NCBI GenBank assembly: GCA_021604365.1
Contig: BQIZ01000010.1
Span: forward strand, 1 to 43,340
Reading direction: 5' to 3'
DNA: 43,340 bases
Origin: Nitrospirales bacterium
Lineage (GTDB): Bacteria; Nitrospirota; Nitrospiria; Nitrospirales; UBA8639
Shown here: positions 23,881 to 34,220 of the stretch, in pieces
Layout of the letters: each line of letters begins with the position of its first letter
Numbering within the stretch: the first letter of the stretch is position 1
The notes under the pieces: model-generated
Told to the model about the DNA's origin: nothing
Seen by the model: only the letters and a program-made list of their open reading frames with translations
Databases searched by the model: none
Program-made: the position numbers and the translations under genes

Positions 23881-25398
23881 TTATGTGGGAATTCGTTTTC
23901 GTTGGCTAGCAGAAGCAATATGTAATTCAGCCCGATATTTCGCTACAGTTCGACGAGCAATCAAGATATTTTTATGACGGAGCCTGGAGACAATCTCCTG
24001 ATCTTTCAACGGATTGGCTACATCTTCTTGTGCCACCATCTCCCGAATCATCTCACGAACAGTCACAGAGGACATATCCTCTCCACGGTTGTCAGCCCGC
24101 TGAATCCCTGCATTAAAAAAGAATTTCAGTTCAAGAATTCCCTGAGGGCAATGCAAATATTTATTGGTCGTCACCCGGCTAATTGTTGACTCATGCATAC
24201 CCACATCTTCCGCCACCTGCTTTAAGACTAATGGGCGGAGATACTGAATTCCTTTTTCCAAAAAAGCTTCCTGAAACTTCACAAGGCTTTTGACGACTTT
24301 CACAATCGTTTTGTTCCGTTGATCAATACTCCGAATAATCCATTGTGCGCCTTTCAATTTCTCCTCAAGATAGTTTTTCGTGCTCCCAGCATCTTCTCCT
24401 GAGTGGGAAAGGAGTCGCCGATAATACGGACTGATTCTCAATCGAGGGAGACCATCATCATTTAACAGCACGACCCACTCCCCTTCATACTTCACGACGT
24501 AGACATCTGGAATAATAATTGAGTTACTATCCGAAAAATAGGGGCGACCTGGCTTCGGTTCCAAACTCTCTATCACCCGAACAGCTTCATAGACTTCATC
24601 CAGAGTCACGCTCAATGTTTTAGCCACAGACTGATACCGTTTTTTCTGAAGATCGACTAAATGATCTTTCAAGATAGCAGCCACCACCTGCATGGGCACC
24701 GCTGCTTGCAGATGAGAGGTTAGTTCAGTCTCATCATGTTGTAGGTGATCCAGCTGGATCAATAAACATTCTGCTAAATCCCTAGCCGCCACACCTGGAG
24801 GATCAAACTGCTGAATCTGACGGAGCACTCCCTCAACATGTTCAGCAGAGCATTTAGCGTCTTCAGCTAATTCGAGAATAGGCACACGCATATACCCGTC
24901 TTCATCCAAATTTCCAATTATCATTCTGCCAATATCTCGGTCATCCCCTACAAGAGATGAGAGACGAAGTTGCCAATCCAGATGCTCCTCAAGAGAAGTC
25001 GGTTTGGTGAGAGTTTGTTCATATGAATGGAATTCTTCATCTCCCGAGTAGGCCTCATCCCGCTGAGCAGGCCTCCAATCGTTCCCCAAAATATTGTCCC
25101 ATTCTTCGGAGGACAACGGCTCGCCTTCTTTGATGGTTGGTTGAACCTCCGCGACCTCACCTGAAGCCTCACTTTCGGCATCAGGCTCTTTCACTTCCCC
25201 TGCGGGCTCTTCCCCCACTGAAGGTTCTTCATCTTGGGCTTCCAGGGCCAAATCTTCTAAGAGGGGATTTTCTACTAAGTGTTGAGCCAGCGTTTGCTGA
25301 AGTTCTAAACGAGAGAGTTGCAACAACTTAATTGCTTGTTGCAGTTGGGGGGTCATCACCAACTTTTGAGATAACCGAAGGTCTAACCGAAGATCCAT
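23881..25398 (-). CDS. rpoN: RNA polymerase sigma-54 factor
   Basis: A 505-residue sigma-54. Region I is the Gln/Leu-rich N-terminus (LRLSQKLVMTPQLQQAIKLL) that contacts enhancer-binding activators, region II is a long acidic linker, and region III holds the core-binding part, the helix-turn-helix (DVGMHESTISRVTTNKYL) and the RpoN box ARRTVAKYRAEL that reads the -24 element. Promoters need an AAA+ activator. It lies 20 bases after the lptB stop, so it is probably cotranscribed with the LPS export genes. No nearby activator gene is present. Confidence 0.97.
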   Translation of the reverse strand: MDLRLDLRLSQKLVMTPQLQQAIKLLQLSRLELQQTLAQHLVENPLLEDLALEAQDEEPSVGEEPAGEVKEPDAESEASGEVAEVQPTIKEGEPLSSEEWDNILGNDWRPAQRDEAYSGDEEFHSYEQTLTKPTSLEEHLDWQLRLSSLVGDDRDIGRMIIGNLDEDGYMRVPILELAEDAKCSAEHVEGVLRQIQQFDPPGVAARDLAECLLIQLDHLQHDETELTSHLQAAVPMQVVAAILKDHLVDLQKKRYQSVAKTLSVTLDEVYEAVRVIESLEPKPGRPYFSDSNSIIIPDVYVVKYEGEWVVLLNDDGLPRLRISPYYRRLLSHSGEDAGSTKNYLEEKLKGAQWIIRSIDQRNKTIVKVVKSLVKFQEAFLEKGIQYLRPLVLKQVAEDVGMHESTISRVTTNKYLHCPQGILELKFFFNAGIQRADNRGEDMSSVTVREMIREMVAQEDVANPLKDQEIVSRLRHKNILIARRTVAKYRAELHIASASQRKRIPT

Positions 25399-25418
25399 TG
25401 CAGAAACCCACTTCCTCT

Positions 25419-26171
25419 TTATTGCATCATTTTGAAGCGTTCGCCCAGGTAGACAGCCCTGGCTTTTGGACTATTCACAATGACATCAGGTGGACCACTT
25501 TCTAAAATCGTCCCTTCGCTTATTATATAGGCTCGATCGGTAATGGAAAGCGTATCTTGGACATTGTGGTCTGTAATCAGGATGCCGATATTTTTCCTTT
25601 TTAAACTGGTTAATATATCTTGAATATCCCCCACCGCAATGGGATCAATTCCCGCAAAAGGCTCATCCAGGAGTAAGAATTTTGGGTTTGTGGCTAATGC
25701 GCGCGTAATCTCCAAACGTCGACGCTCTCCACCTGAGAGAGTATAGGAACCATGCCTACGAAGCCGAGTCAGATCCAACTCCTCTAACAATTCATCTAAT
25801 CTTGCCTTTCGGCCAGACGCAGGGAGATCCAACGTCTCCAAGACCGCCAATACATTATCTTCAACCGAGAGCCTGCGAAAAATTGAAGCTTCTTGTGGCA
25901 AATATCCAATTCCCCGCCTTGCCCGCTTGTACATGGGCAGGAAAGTAATCTCATCGTTGTTGAGAAATATTTTTCCTTGGTCAGGTTGACAAAGACCCAC
26001 CACCATATCAAAAATCGTCGTCTTACCAGCACCATTAGGACCGAGAAGCCCAACAACTTCTCCTCCCAACAATTCCAAACTGACGCCCCTAACGACTTGT
26101 CGACCTTTATAGCTCTTCTTTAAATCCTTGGCAGAAATTCTATGAAGAGATTTCCCACGTGCTTCAGGCAT
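25419..26171 (-). CDS. lptB: LPS export ABC transporter ATP-binding protein
   Basis: ATPase of the LptB2FG transporter that extracts lipopolysaccharide from the inner membrane. With ATG 26171 it has 250 residues. Walker A GPNGAGKTT, signature LSGGERRR and Walker B LLLDEPFAGIDP are intact, followed by a switch His (ITDHN). The start is set by AAGGA six bases upstream; the frame is open to TTG 26189. lptA ends about 200 bases upstream and rpoN follows. Confidence 0.96.
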   Translation of the reverse strand: MPEARGKSLHRISAKDLKKSYKGRQVVRGVSLELLGGEVVGLLGPNGAGKTTIFDMVVGLCQPDQGKIFLNNDEITFLPMYKRARRGIGYLPQEASIFRRLSVEDNVLAVLETLDLPASGRKARLDELLEELDLTRLRRHGSYTLSGGERRRLEITRALATNPKFLLLDEPFAGIDPIAVGDIQDILTSLKRKNIGILITDHNVQDTLSITDRAYIISEGTILESGPPDVIVNSPKARAVYLGERFKMMQ

Positions 26172-26376
26172 TTGCATTCCTTGATTCAATCATGCGGATC
26201 TCGATTTCAAAGAAAACGTTGACCTGACCGGATTACTCAACCTCAAGTCACAGAATCTACGATCGAACCATGATTGGGTTGGTCGGCCCTTGTCAATCGC
26301 AATCAAAAATTCAGTTTTATGGGAGCACGAGGAATACACCAAGAATCATGGCAGTCGGATTACAAGCTTGTAAATT

Positions 26377-26892
26377 CTAATTTTGCTCGGATCCATCAAT
26401 AATTACCCGGGTTCCACCTTCTACCATACTCCGGTTTTCTTTTAAAAACATGGTCATCTTTGGACCGCTAATCCTAGTTCCGGTCTGCCAGGCTACGGGA
26501 GAACCCGTCAAGATAACCTTTTCTTCCGCTTTGTAATACAAGGCATGTTGACTAGTAGCTCGACTCTCCCCTTTTTTAATTCTCACATTCCCTTTCGCCT
26601 CAATATAATTAATTTCATTTCCAGATTCTGATTTGGCTCCTGAATTTGTGGCGGCAGAGGGATTTGAAGGTGCTTTTTCTTTGAAATACACGATCATCAC
26701 ATCGGAATGCACCACCAGTTCGCCTTGAACCATTTTGACTGATCCTTGAAAGATGGCCACGTTTTTTTCGCTACTGGCCGTCATCGTATTAGAAGTAATG
26801 ACCGTAGAGGCTTTTGGCTCTTCTCCCATTGCCACAATGGGAACGTGAACCAGTATAATCGCAAATATCAACCAACCGAATGAGATCGGCAA
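26377..26892 (-). CDS. lptA: LPS transport periplasmic protein LptA
   Basis: A 171-residue periplasmic beta-jellyroll protein that forms the LPS bridge to the outer membrane. A hydrophobic signal peptide (SFGWLIFAIILVHVP) ends near VAMGE; the OstA-like domain follows (STVITSNTMTASSEKNVAIF, then NYIEAKGNVRIKKGESRATS). The only in-frame start is TTG 26892, with no clear ribosome binding site, eight bases after the lptC stop, which suggests translational coupling. Confidence 0.88.
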   Translation of the reverse strand: MPISFGWLIFAIILVHVPIVAMGEEPKASTVITSNTMTASSEKNVAIFQGSVKMVQGELVVHSDVMIVYFKEKAPSNPSAATNSGAKSESGNEINYIEAKGNVRIKKGESRATSQHALYYKAEEKVILTGSPVAWQTGTRISGPKMTMFLKENRSMVEGGTRVIIDGSEQN

Positions 26893-26900
26893 TAAAAATC

Positions 26901-27479
26901 TTATGGCGACACCAACTCAGCACGAACATTTTTGAGCAAATGAAACTGATGCTTATCCACGTCTCCCTCTAGCCCTGTTCCGGTGATGATTAATCCATCC
27001 CCTTTGATAAGCACTTTATCTGGAGTGTGTATCTGCCGTGCTTCTTCGTTCCAGGTCAATTTATCTGAAAACACTTGATAACCAGACTCAAATGTCATAA
27101 CAGTTTTTTCATTTTCGCTTATTAACTCAAAATCATTGCTTGATGTATTCATTACGCCTTTTTCAGAGGTAATTTTTAATTGTTCCTTCTGGAACTCTCC
27201 ATCGAAAAGGTGGACTTGGACCGATTCCAACTTGGCTACATGCTCTTTATCAAAGACTTTGGCTTGATCAGCATTTACAACCCATTTTGTGGAGCCAGAT
27301 CGAGTTTGGCGGTAATTAAATCCCTGAATCCAAGCGTCAGCTCCTTGCTGTTCATCTAATGTTACCAAAGTTGTGTCTTGGCTCCGTGTTTGCATATGAT
27401 TCACTACACGACTTGCGATAAATATTGTCATACCTAAAACTAGCAGAGTTAAAACGGCCCTCGTACCATAAAATTGCAT
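26901..27479 (-). CDS. lptC: LPS export protein LptC
   Basis: A 192-residue bitopic protein with one N-terminal membrane segment (VLTLLVLGMTIFIASRVV) and a periplasmic jellyroll domain that receives LPS from LptB2FG and passes it to LptA. Visible strands include SEKGVMNTSSNDFELIS and GDGLIITGTGLEGD. AAGGGA lies four bases before the ATG. It begins the lptC-lptA-lptB-rpoN-rapZ run, behind the terminator of the ribosomal operon. Confidence 0.9.
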   Translation of the reverse strand: MQFYGTRAVLTLLVLGMTIFIASRVVNHMQTRSQDTTLVTLDEQQGADAWIQGFNYRQTRSGSTKWVVNADQAKVFDKEHVAKLESVQVHLFDGEFQKEQLKITSEKGVMNTSSNDFELISENEKTVMTFESGYQVFSDKLTWNEEARQIHTPDKVLIKGDGLIITGTGLEGDVDKHQFHLLKNVRAELVSP

Positions 27480-27524
27480 TTATCCCTTCTCGGTCAAAAA
27501 ATCACCCTTAGGGTAAAAAACCCA

Positions 27525-27579
27525 TAAAAAAGAATAGCACAGGGTCCAGGTCAAGTAAATAAAAGACCTTAACCCTGTG
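27525..27579 (-). terminator. Terminator at the end of the ribosomal superoperon
   Basis: On the - strand CACAGGGT (27579-27572) pairs with ACCCTGTG (27545-27538), with an inner GGTC/GACC stem, then CTATTCTTTTTT. A second small hairpin ACCC-TAA-GGGT (27514-27504) with its own T-run lies just before lptC. Confidence 0.75.
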
Positions 27580-27666
27580 ACATATCAAAGGAGGGGAGAA
27601 GAAACTATGCTGGAGGAACAGGAGCAGTGAGAATTATAAATTTAAAAGACTACGCTCTATGCTTTT

Positions 27667-28065
27667 CTAACTGGCGGTGGAGGAAACTACCTCTTTTTCG
27701 GATTCATTTGTTTTTTCAACCAATTCAATAGCTACCAGTTTTGCTGCGTCCCCTGGGCGTTGACGAGTTTTAATAATCCTTGTATAGCCACCGTTCCTCT
27801 CAGGAAAACGCTTGGCAACGTCATCAAAAAGCTTTTGAACCGTTTGTTTGGTTCGTAACATACGCAAGGCCCCTCTTCTGGCTTGAAGAGTTCCTTGCTT
27901 TCCAAGGGTAATTAGTCTATCGGTGATCCCACGAAGTTCTTTCGCTTTGGCCTCCGTGGTTTCAATTCGCTCATGTTCCATGAGAGATGTCACCAAATTT
28001 CTGAATAAAGCCAACCGATGCTTACTGTTTCGTCCTAATTGTCTACCGCGTTTTCGATGACGCAC
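27667..28065 (-). CDS. rplQ: 50S ribosomal protein L17
   Basis: A 132-residue L17 (bL17), last gene of the alpha operon. It opens [19 protein letters not shown], the rRNA-binding start typical of the family, and carries [20 protein letters not shown]. It starts at GTG 28065 with AAAGGA upstream. A terminator follows. Confidence 0.98.
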   Translation of the reverse strand: MRHRKRGRQLGRNSKHRLALFRNLVTSLMEHERIETTEAKAKELRGITDRLITLGKQGTLQARRGALRMLRTKQTVQKLFDDVAKRFPERNGGYTRIIKTRQRPGDAAKLVAIELVEKTNESEKEVVSSTAS

Positions 28066-28088
28066 AATACACGTCCTTTGAAAAAAGT

Positions 28089-29075
28089 TCAGGTTTGGGA
28101 TTCTGTTACTTCACTCACTTTGGTTCCTAAGGTCAACCCCATTTCTGCTAAGACCTCTTTAATTTCATTCAATGATTTTTTCCCAAAGTTTTTTGTCTTC
28201 AACATTTCATTTTCGCTTTTATGAACCAAATCACCTATTGATTTAATGTTAGCATTTTTAAGACAATTTGCAGCACGGACCGACAGTTCTAATTCATTCA
28301 CACTTCGAAATAGATGTTGGTTAATCAACATCTTGCTCTCATCTCCACCCTCTTCTTGAGCTGGCTCCCCCCTCTCTTCAGATGGCAGGCAAATATCAAG
28401 GTGATTGCGAAGAATTCCTGCCGCTGAGGTGACAGCTTCCTGCGGAGTTATGCTTCCGTCCGTCCACACTTCCAGAATGAGTTTATCATAATCCGTGATC
28501 CGACCAACCCGAGCACTTTCCACACTGAAATTAACCCGTTTAATGGGAGAAAAAACAGAGTCTACCGGAATGACCCCTATTGGCAACCCTTCTTCTTTAT
28601 TCCGTTCAGCAGGAACATACCCACGTCCCGGCTTCACAATGAGTTCAATATCTAACATCCCATCTTTATCCAAAGTAGCAATATGAAAATCTGGGTTCAA
28701 AACTACCACGTCAGGGTCTACAGATAAATCTGCGGCTAACACTTCGCCAGGCCCCTTCTTTTTCAGGCGTATCGCCTTAGCCTTATCGGAATGCAAACGC
28801 AACCGTAACGCCTTAATATTCAAAATGATAATCGTAACATCCTCGGTCACACCGGGAATGGTCGAAAACTCATGATATACTCCCTCAATTTTTACGGAGG
28901 TGACAGCTGCCCCTGGAAGCGAAGAGAGCAAAACCCGCCTAAGGGAATTCCCCATGGTGGTTCCAAAACCTCGCTCAAATGGTTCGGCCGTAAACTTGCC
29001 ATAAGTAGGTGAAGCAGTGTCCTTTTCCAATTCCAACTTTGTGGGTATTTGGAAATCCTTCATGCTATTTATCAT
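28089..29075 (-). CDS. rpoA: RNA polymerase alpha subunit
   Basis: Alpha subunit of 328 residues. The N-terminal domain drives dimerisation and assembly of the core enzyme ([20 protein letters not shown] near the start). The C-terminal domain ([20 protein letters not shown] through LAEMGLTLG) binds UP elements and activators. ATG 29075 fits the family N-terminus ([14 protein letters not shown]) with GGGAG eleven bases upstream; the frame is open to ATG 29111, which has no ribosome binding site. Confidence 0.98.
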   Translation of the reverse strand: MINSMKDFQIPTKLELEKDTASPTYGKFTAEPFERGFGTTMGNSLRRVLLSSLPGAAVTSVKIEGVYHEFSTIPGVTEDVTIIILNIKALRLRLHSDKAKAIRLKKKGPGEVLAADLSVDPDVVVLNPDFHIATLDKDGMLDIELIVKPGRGYVPAERNKEEGLPIGVIPVDSVFSPIKRVNFSVESARVGRITDYDKLILEVWTDGSITPQEAVTSAAGILRNHLDICLPSEERGEPAQEEGGDESKMLINQHLFRSVNELELSVRAANCLKNANIKSIGDLVHKSENEMLKTKNFGKKSLNEIKEVLAEMGLTLGTKVSEVTESQT

Positions 29076-29157
29076 AAGGATCGCGTCTCCCTTTCTTGGT
29101 CCCAAGGCCATATATGTGATCCATTCGCAACATCCGCTCTATCTCCGGCAGGAAAAT

Positions 29158-29787
29158 TTACCGCGAATACAGCTCCACTACAATCTGTTCATTGACCAGA
29201 ACATCAATGTCCTGTTTAGTGGGAATGGCTTGGACGGTACCTTTTAATAAATTCCGCTCCATCTCTAACCAATTCGGCACTCCTCGACCACTAGTAATTT
29301 CCAGGGCGGCTTGGACCGGGACAAGCTGACGACTTTTCTCTTTGATTTCGATAATGTCCCCGACATTCACCGTCACGGAAGCAATAGTGACTTTTCGGCC
29401 ATTCAAAATCACATGACCGTGATTCACCAACTGCCGAGCTTGGCCACGTGATGAGGCAAATCCCAGTCGATACACCACATTATCAAGTCTTCGTTCTAGC
29501 AGGCTCAACAAATGCTCGCCGGTGATCCCCTTACGTCTAACGGCTCGGTGGTAGGTATTCAGGAATTGTCGTTCTTGCATACCATATACACGCCGAAGCT
29601 TTTGTTTTTCCCTAAGCTGAGTGCCATATTCCGTCGCACGGCCTCGCCGTGACTGCCCATGCTGTCCAGGAGGATAACTTCGACGCTCAATTGCGCATTT
29701 TTCAGTCATACACCTAGTGCCTTTTAAAAACAACTTCACTCCCTCACGCCGACATAACCGACATACAGGACCAGTATATTTGGCCAT
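29158..29787 (-). CDS. rpsD: 30S ribosomal protein S4
   Basis: A 209-residue S4 (uS4) with the S4 RNA-binding domain (SLLERRLDNVVYRLGFASSR). The N-terminus keeps four cysteines (CRLC and CMTEKC), the zinc-binding form. S4 initiates 30S assembly and in many bacteria represses its own operon. Confidence 0.98.
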   Translation of the reverse strand: MAKYTGPVCRLCRREGVKLFLKGTRCMTEKCAIERRSYPPGQHGQSRRGRATEYGTQLREKQKLRRVYGMQERQFLNTYHRAVRRKGITGEHLLSLLERRLDNVVYRLGFASSRGQARQLVNHGHVILNGRKVTIASVTVNVGDIIEIKEKSRQLVPVQAALEITSGRGVPNWLEMERNLLKGTVQAIPTKQDIDVLVNEQIVVELYSR

Positions 29788-29851
29788 GGACTTTCTCCCC
29801 CTATCTCCAGTTCACGAAAAACCGATAATCTACAAAAACCTCTCTCAGAAA

Positions 29852-30235
29852 TTACACTCGCCTTCGCTTAGGAGGCCGACACCCATTATGGGGAATCGGC
29901 GTTACATCACGAATAAGATTGACTCGCAAACCAGCGGATTGAAGGGCTCTCACTGCGGCTTCTCGTCCAGATCCAGGGCCATTTACATAGACATCCACTT
30001 GTCGAAGGCCAAACTCCATTGCTTTTTTTGCTGCCACTTCACCTGCACGCGTAGCTGCAAATGGAGTGCTCTTTCTCGACCCCTTAAATCCTTGACTACC
30101 GGCACTGGCCCAGGTTACAGCCCCACCGGTCATATCCGTTATTGTCACGATGGTATTATTAAATGAGGCCATGATATGCACGATCCCGACTTGTAAAACT
30201 TTTCTATCCTTCTTTTTTCCCTTTTTAACACTCAT
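29852..30235 (-). CDS. rpsK: 30S ribosomal protein S11
   Basis: A 127-residue S11 (uS11) of the platform near the mRNA exit. The segments [17 protein letters not shown] and [13 protein letters not shown] and the basic tail ending [10 protein letters not shown] are typical. It lies between rpsM and rpsD. Confidence 0.98.
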   Translation of the reverse strand: MSVKKGKKKDRKVLQVGIVHIMASFNNTIVTITDMTGGAVTWASAGSQGFKGSRKSTPFAATRAGEVAAKKAMEFGLRQVDVYVNGPGSGREAAVRALQSAGLRVNLIRDVTPIPHNGCRPPKRRRV

Positions 30236-30255
30236 GAAAGATCCCTTTCAGCAGC

Positions 30256-30627
30256 TCATTTCCTAACTTTTCCCCCAATAGCCCCACGTCGCCCTTTTCT
30301 CGTTCGTGAATTTGTTTTTGTCCTTTGGCCTCTCACCGGCAGACCTTTCCGATGTCGTAACCCACGATAAGTTCCGATATCCATCAAACGCTTGATACTC
30401 ATCGTGATTTCTTTCCTAAGATCACCCTCTACGTCGTAATCCTTGTCAATTGTCTCACGCAAACGGACCACTTCATCTTCTTCTAGGTCCTTCACCCTCG
30501 TTTCAGGAGAAACACCCGTTTTTTGCAATATATCCCGTGAACTGGCCGGACCAATTCCAAAAATATAGGTTAATCCAACATCGATGCGTTTTCCTACTGG
30601 CAACTCTACGCCTGCGATACGAGCCAT
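30256..30627 (-). CDS. rpsM: 30S ribosomal protein S13
   Basis: A 123-residue S13 (uS13) of the 30S head, contacting the P-site tRNA and the large subunit. Helix-hairpin-helix [11 protein letters not shown] and the basic tail with [18 protein letters not shown] are visible. Confidence 0.98.
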   Translation of the reverse strand: MARIAGVELPVGKRIDVGLTYIFGIGPASSRDILQKTGVSPETRVKDLEEDEVVRLRETIDKDYDVEGDLRKEITMSIKRLMDIGTYRGLRHRKGLPVRGQRTKTNSRTRKGRRGAIGGKVRK

Positions 30628-30687
30628 TTCTTACTTTCCTCTCTCTAGGGATTGGCTTAATCTATCCACCTAAAACATTGACGAACC

Positions 30688-30801
30688 TTAGCCCTGTCGC
30701 TGCTTGTGCTTGGGGTTTGTACATAGGACCCTTACAACCCCTTTGCGGCGAATGACCTTACATTTAACACAGATTGGTTTTACTGATGATTTAACTTTCA
30801 C
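30688..30801 (-). CDS. rpmJ: 50S ribosomal protein L36
   Basis: A 37-residue L36 (bL36), starting at GTG 30801 with GAGGTTG seven bases upstream. The zinc ribbon is intact: C11, C14, C27 and H32 (CVKC...CTNPKH). It lies between infA and rpsM, its conserved place. This is the zinc-containing form. Confidence 0.95.
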   Translation of the reverse strand: MKVKSSVKPICVKCKVIRRKGVVRVLCTNPKHKQRQG

Positions 30802-30812
30802 GATAACAACCT

Positions 30813-31031
30813 CTATTTAAACCGATAGGTAATCCGTCCACGAGTCAGGTCATATGGAGATAATTCCACTGTCACCTTATCTCCTGGCAAAATTCTAATA
30901 AAATGCATCCGCATCTTTCCAGAAATATGAGCTAATATCCTATGTCCATTCTCTAACTGAACCCGAAACATCGCATTCGGCAAAGTTTCTGTTACTGCCC
31001 CTTGAACCTCGATAATATCTTCTTTTCCCAT
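30813..31031 (-). CDS. infA: Translation initiation factor IF-1
   Basis: A 72-residue S1-like OB-fold protein that binds the ribosomal A site during initiation. It shows [20 protein letters not shown] at the start and [16 protein letters not shown] at the end. It sits in the usual secY-adk-map-infA-rpmJ order. Confidence 0.98.
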   Translation of the reverse strand: MGKEDIIEVQGAVTETLPNAMFRVQLENGHRILAHISGKMRMHFIRILPGDKVTVELSPYDLTRGRITYRFK

Positions 31032-31061
31032 GAGGAAATTTACCTGACCTCCAACCTAGGA

Positions 31062-31808
31062 CTAACCTGTTAAAATGCGAGGCGCACCATTCGCTTCAAT
31101 TGTAATTGTGTGTTCAAAGTGGGCAGAAAGTGATTTATCGCAAGTGACTGCCGTCCATCCATCCTTCAAGACTTTGACCGCCGATCCTCCTAGGTTAACC
31201 ATTGGCTCTATGGCAAGAGCCATCCCAGGCTTTAAACGTGGTCCTTGTCCTGGTCTTCCATAATTTGGGACCTGAGGCTCTTCGTGCAACTGTCGTCCAA
31301 TACCATGGCCCACAAAATCACGTACAACCGAATACCCATGTTTTTCTACATGTGTTTGAATGGCAAATGAAATATCAGAAAGACGATTACCCACCACAGC
31401 CTTTTCAAGTCCTTTAAGTAGAGCTTCGCGAGTGACTCCAATCAATAATTGAATTTTTTCAGGAACGGCCCCAACCGAAACCGTCACGGCTCCATCTCCA
31501 TAAAACCCCTCAACAATGGCCCCAACATCCAATCCGATGATGTCTCCCTCTTTCAATTCACGCCTTGAGGGTATTCCATGTACGACTTCTTCGTTAATAG
31601 ATGCACAAAGGCTATTGGGGAAATTTCTATACCCTTTAAAAGCAGGAATTCCACCCATTTCAAGAATACATTCCTCTGTAAGCCTATCTAATTCCAAGGT
31701 AGTTATACCTGGTCTCACTGCATTTACCAGCAATTGATGACAATGAGTTACAATTTTCCCGGCCCGAGCAATGAGTTCAATTTCCTCAGCCGTTTTTATG
31801 ATGATCAT
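31062..31808 (-). CDS. map: Type I methionine aminopeptidase
   Basis: Removes the N-terminal Met of nascent proteins. The 248-residue protein keeps the five metal ligands in order: two Asp (GLDVGAIVEGFYGDG), His (GHGIGRQLHEEP), and two Glu (LAIEPMV and FEHTITI). No N-terminal zinc-finger extension, so it is the short bacterial type. Its start lies one base after the adk stop. Confidence 0.97.
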   Translation of the reverse strand: MIIIKTAEEIELIARAGKIVTHCHQLLVNAVRPGITTLELDRLTEECILEMGGIPAFKGYRNFPNSLCASINEEVVHGIPSRRELKEGDIIGLDVGAIVEGFYGDGAVTVSVGAVPEKIQLLIGVTREALLKGLEKAVVGNRLSDISFAIQTHVEKHGYSVVRDFVGHGIGRQLHEEPQVPNYGRPGQGPRLKPGMALAIEPMVNLGGSAVKVLKDGWTAVTCDKSLSAHFEHTITIEANGAPRILTG

Positions 31809-31809
31809 T

Positions 31810-32460
31810 CTATCTTGACTGGGTTAGGAGAGCTACTAATCTACCCTGAACCGCAGAAACTACCCCTGACCCATCCAATTCCGAAAGAATTCCCCGGTCC
31901 TTATAATATTGGATTAATGGCTCTGTTTGATTTTGATAAACAACCAATCTGGATTGAATTGTTTCCGGTTTATCATCATTTCGCTGGATAAGTGGCACTT
32001 CACATTCATTGCATAATCCATTTTTTTTTGGTGGTACGGACTTGAGGTGATATACTGCCTTACACTTTGGGCAACTCCTTCTTCCACTTATTCGTTCGAT
32101 TATGTCAGATTGTGGAAGAGAGAAATATACAACACGATCAACGGCCTCTCCATTCCCTTCCAAAAACGATGATAATTTATCTGCTTGGGCTACCGTTCGA
32201 GGAAATCCATCTAACAGAAAACCATTACGGCATTCTGAAGAAACCAATTTTTCTTCAACTAAACCAATCACTACATTATCTGGAACTAACTCCCCACGTT
32301 CCATGAAAAACTTAGCTTCTTTTCCAAGCGTTGTACCCCTATCAACGCTTTCCCTAAGCAAATCACCTGTCGAAAGCTTTTGAATACCAAATTTTTTTGC
32401 AATAAATTCGGCTTGGGTGCCTTTTCCAACTCCTGGAGGGCCAAGGAAAATAACCCTCAT
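31810..32460 (-). CDS. adk: Adenylate kinase
   Basis: Interconverts ATP + AMP and 2 ADP. It is a 216-residue long-form enzyme with the P-loop GPPGVGKGTQ and a zinc-type LID: CPKC and CNEC pairs. ATG 32460 gives the family N-terminus MRVIFLG and lies five bases after the secY stop; a GTG at 32472, overlapping secY, has a better ribosome binding site (AAGGGA) and is an alternative start. Confidence 0.97.
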   Translation of the reverse strand: MRVIFLGPPGVGKGTQAEFIAKKFGIQKLSTGDLLRESVDRGTTLGKEAKFFMERGELVPDNVVIGLVEEKLVSSECRNGFLLDGFPRTVAQADKLSSFLEGNGEAVDRVVYFSLPQSDIIERISGRRSCPKCKAVYHLKSVPPKKNGLCNECEVPLIQRNDDKPETIQSRLVVYQNQTEPLIQYYKDRGILSELDGSGVVSAVQGRLVALLTQSR

Positions 32461-32464
32461 TCCG

Positions 32465-33784
32465 TTAACCACTTCTTCCCTTCAAGGAACCTTTTCCAAG
32501 AAATCCCTCATAATTCCTCATGAGCATATGATTTTCAATTTGTTGCGCAGTATCCAAACCCACTCCAATGACAATCAAAAGTGAGGTACCTCCAAAGTAG
32601 AATGGCATATTTAGTCTGTAAATCAAAAGTTCCGGAATAACGCACACAATAGCTAAATAAATAGCTCCAGCAAATGTTATCCTTGTCAGTACCTTATAAA
32701 TAAAGTCCGCAGTTTTTTGTCCAGGTCTTACCCCGGGGATAAATCCTCCATATTTTTTCATGTTGTCTGCCATATCAACAGGGTTGAGAACCACAGCTGT
32801 ATAGAAGAAACAGAAAAAAATAATCATTCCAACGTATAGCATCGTATACAATAAAGAACCCGGCGCTAATTGCGCACCGATGCTTTGAACCCACGGCACC
32901 TGGATGAAACTTGCTATCGTGGCTGGAAATGCAATAATTGATGAGGCAAAAATTGGCGGGATAACACCAGCCGTATTTATTTTCAGAGGTATATGAGTGT
33001 TTTGCCCACCATAAACCCGTCGCCCGACTATTCTTTTGGCATATTGAACCGCAATTTTTCTTCGTCCACTTTCCAGAAACACTATAGCCCCCATCACTGC
33101 TAACATCACAACCCCAAGGACTAGCAGTAAGAGGAGGCTGATTTGACCAACCTGATATAAATCAAATGTTTGAACCACTGCACTTGGAAGACTCGCAACT
33201 ATCCCGGAAAAAATTATAAGAGAAATTCCGTTTCCCACCCCGCGTTCGGTAATCTGTTCTCCTAACCACATGAGAAAGGCCGTTCCGGCTACCAACGTAA
33301 TCACCGTCATCAATCGAAAAGGCCAACCAGGGTCAAGAACAAATGCACCATCATTCATTCCTTCAAGGCCAAGAGCAATACCAAATCCCTGAATTAGGGC
33401 AATAAGGATCGTGCCATACCTGGTGTACTGGATGATTGTCTTTCTTCCTCGCTCTCCTTCTTTTGCTAATTTAGAAAGATGCGGAACAACGACCGTGAGG
33501 AGCTGCAAAATAATTGAGGCGCTAATATAGGGCATTATGCCCAAGGCGAAAATCGTCAATCTCGATAATGCGCCTCCAGAAAAAATATCAAGGAAACCCA
33601 TGAGGGCTCCGCCTCGTTCAGTAAGAAACTTAAATAGCTCTTCATTATTGATTCCTGGTGTGGGGACATGAGCCCCGATTCGATATACTGCAAGCATAGA
33701 CAAGGTGAAAATTACCCGGCTACGCAACTCAGGAATTTTGAAAATATTTTGAATGCTCGTGACAAGCCGCTCAAGCACGGCCAA
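32465..33784 (-). CDS. secY: Preprotein translocase subunit SecY
   Basis: Channel subunit of the Sec translocase, 439 residues with about ten membrane segments. It shows [16 protein letters not shown] in the early part, a [14 protein letters not shown] loop and the cytoplasmic [15 protein letters not shown] segment that contacts SecA and the ribosome. The start overlaps the end of rplO by 14 bases. Confidence 0.98.
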   Translation of the reverse strand: MAVLERLVTSIQNIFKIPELRSRVIFTLSMLAVYRIGAHVPTPGINNEELFKFLTERGGALMGFLDIFSGGALSRLTIFALGIMPYISASIILQLLTVVVPHLSKLAKEGERGRKTIIQYTRYGTILIALIQGFGIALGLEGMNDGAFVLDPGWPFRLMTVITLVAGTAFLMWLGEQITERGVGNGISLIIFSGIVASLPSAVVQTFDLYQVGQISLLLLLVLGVVMLAVMGAIVFLESGRRKIAVQYAKRIVGRRVYGGQNTHIPLKINTAGVIPPIFASSIIAFPATIASFIQVPWVQSIGAQLAPGSLLYTMLYVGMIIFFCFFYTAVVLNPVDMADNMKKYGGFIPGVRPGQKTADFIYKVLTRITFAGAIYLAIVCVIPELLIYRLNMPFYFGGTSLLIVIGVGLDTAQQIENHMLMRNYEGFLGKGSLKGRSG

Positions 33785-34220
33785 TCACCTTTGCTTGCCC
33801 CCCGGCATTCTCAATTTTTTGTTTGGCAGAATCACTAAATTTATGTGCTTCAACAACTATTGGACGGTTGATTTCACCAGATCCAAGTATTTTAATTTGT
33901 AGGTTTCGCCCTTTAGTTAACCCAATTTCATTAAATACGGTTGGGTTAAAGTTCATGGTTTTTTCCTGAGCAACCAGATCTTTAAGATTTATTACGGAAT
34001 ATTGAATCCGGAAAATGTTTGTAAACCCACGCTTGGGTAATCTACGGGCAAGGGGCATTTGCCCTCCCTCAAAGCCAGCTTGATTAGCCCGACCTGAACG
34101 GGCCAATAACCCCTTATGACCTTTTCCAGATGTCTTGCCTAAACCTGAACCAGGCCCACGGCCAAGGCGCTTTCTCTTGGTTCTCGATCCTGGAGACGGA
34201 TGTAAATCGTGTAGCTTCAT
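33771..34220 (-). CDS. rplO: 50S ribosomal protein L15
   Basis: A 149-residue L15 (uL15). The N-terminal extension [20 protein letters not shown] and the Gly-rich [10 protein letters not shown] that run into 23S rRNA are typical. ATGA overlap with rpmD. Confidence 0.98.
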   Translation of the reverse strand: MKLHDLHPSPGSRTKRKRLGRGPGSGLGKTSGKGHKGLLARSGRANQAGFEGGQMPLARRLPKRGFTNIFRIQYSVINLKDLVAQEKTMNFNPTVFNEIGLTKGRNLQIKILGSGEINRPIVVEAHKFSDSAKQKIENAGGQAKVIGRA

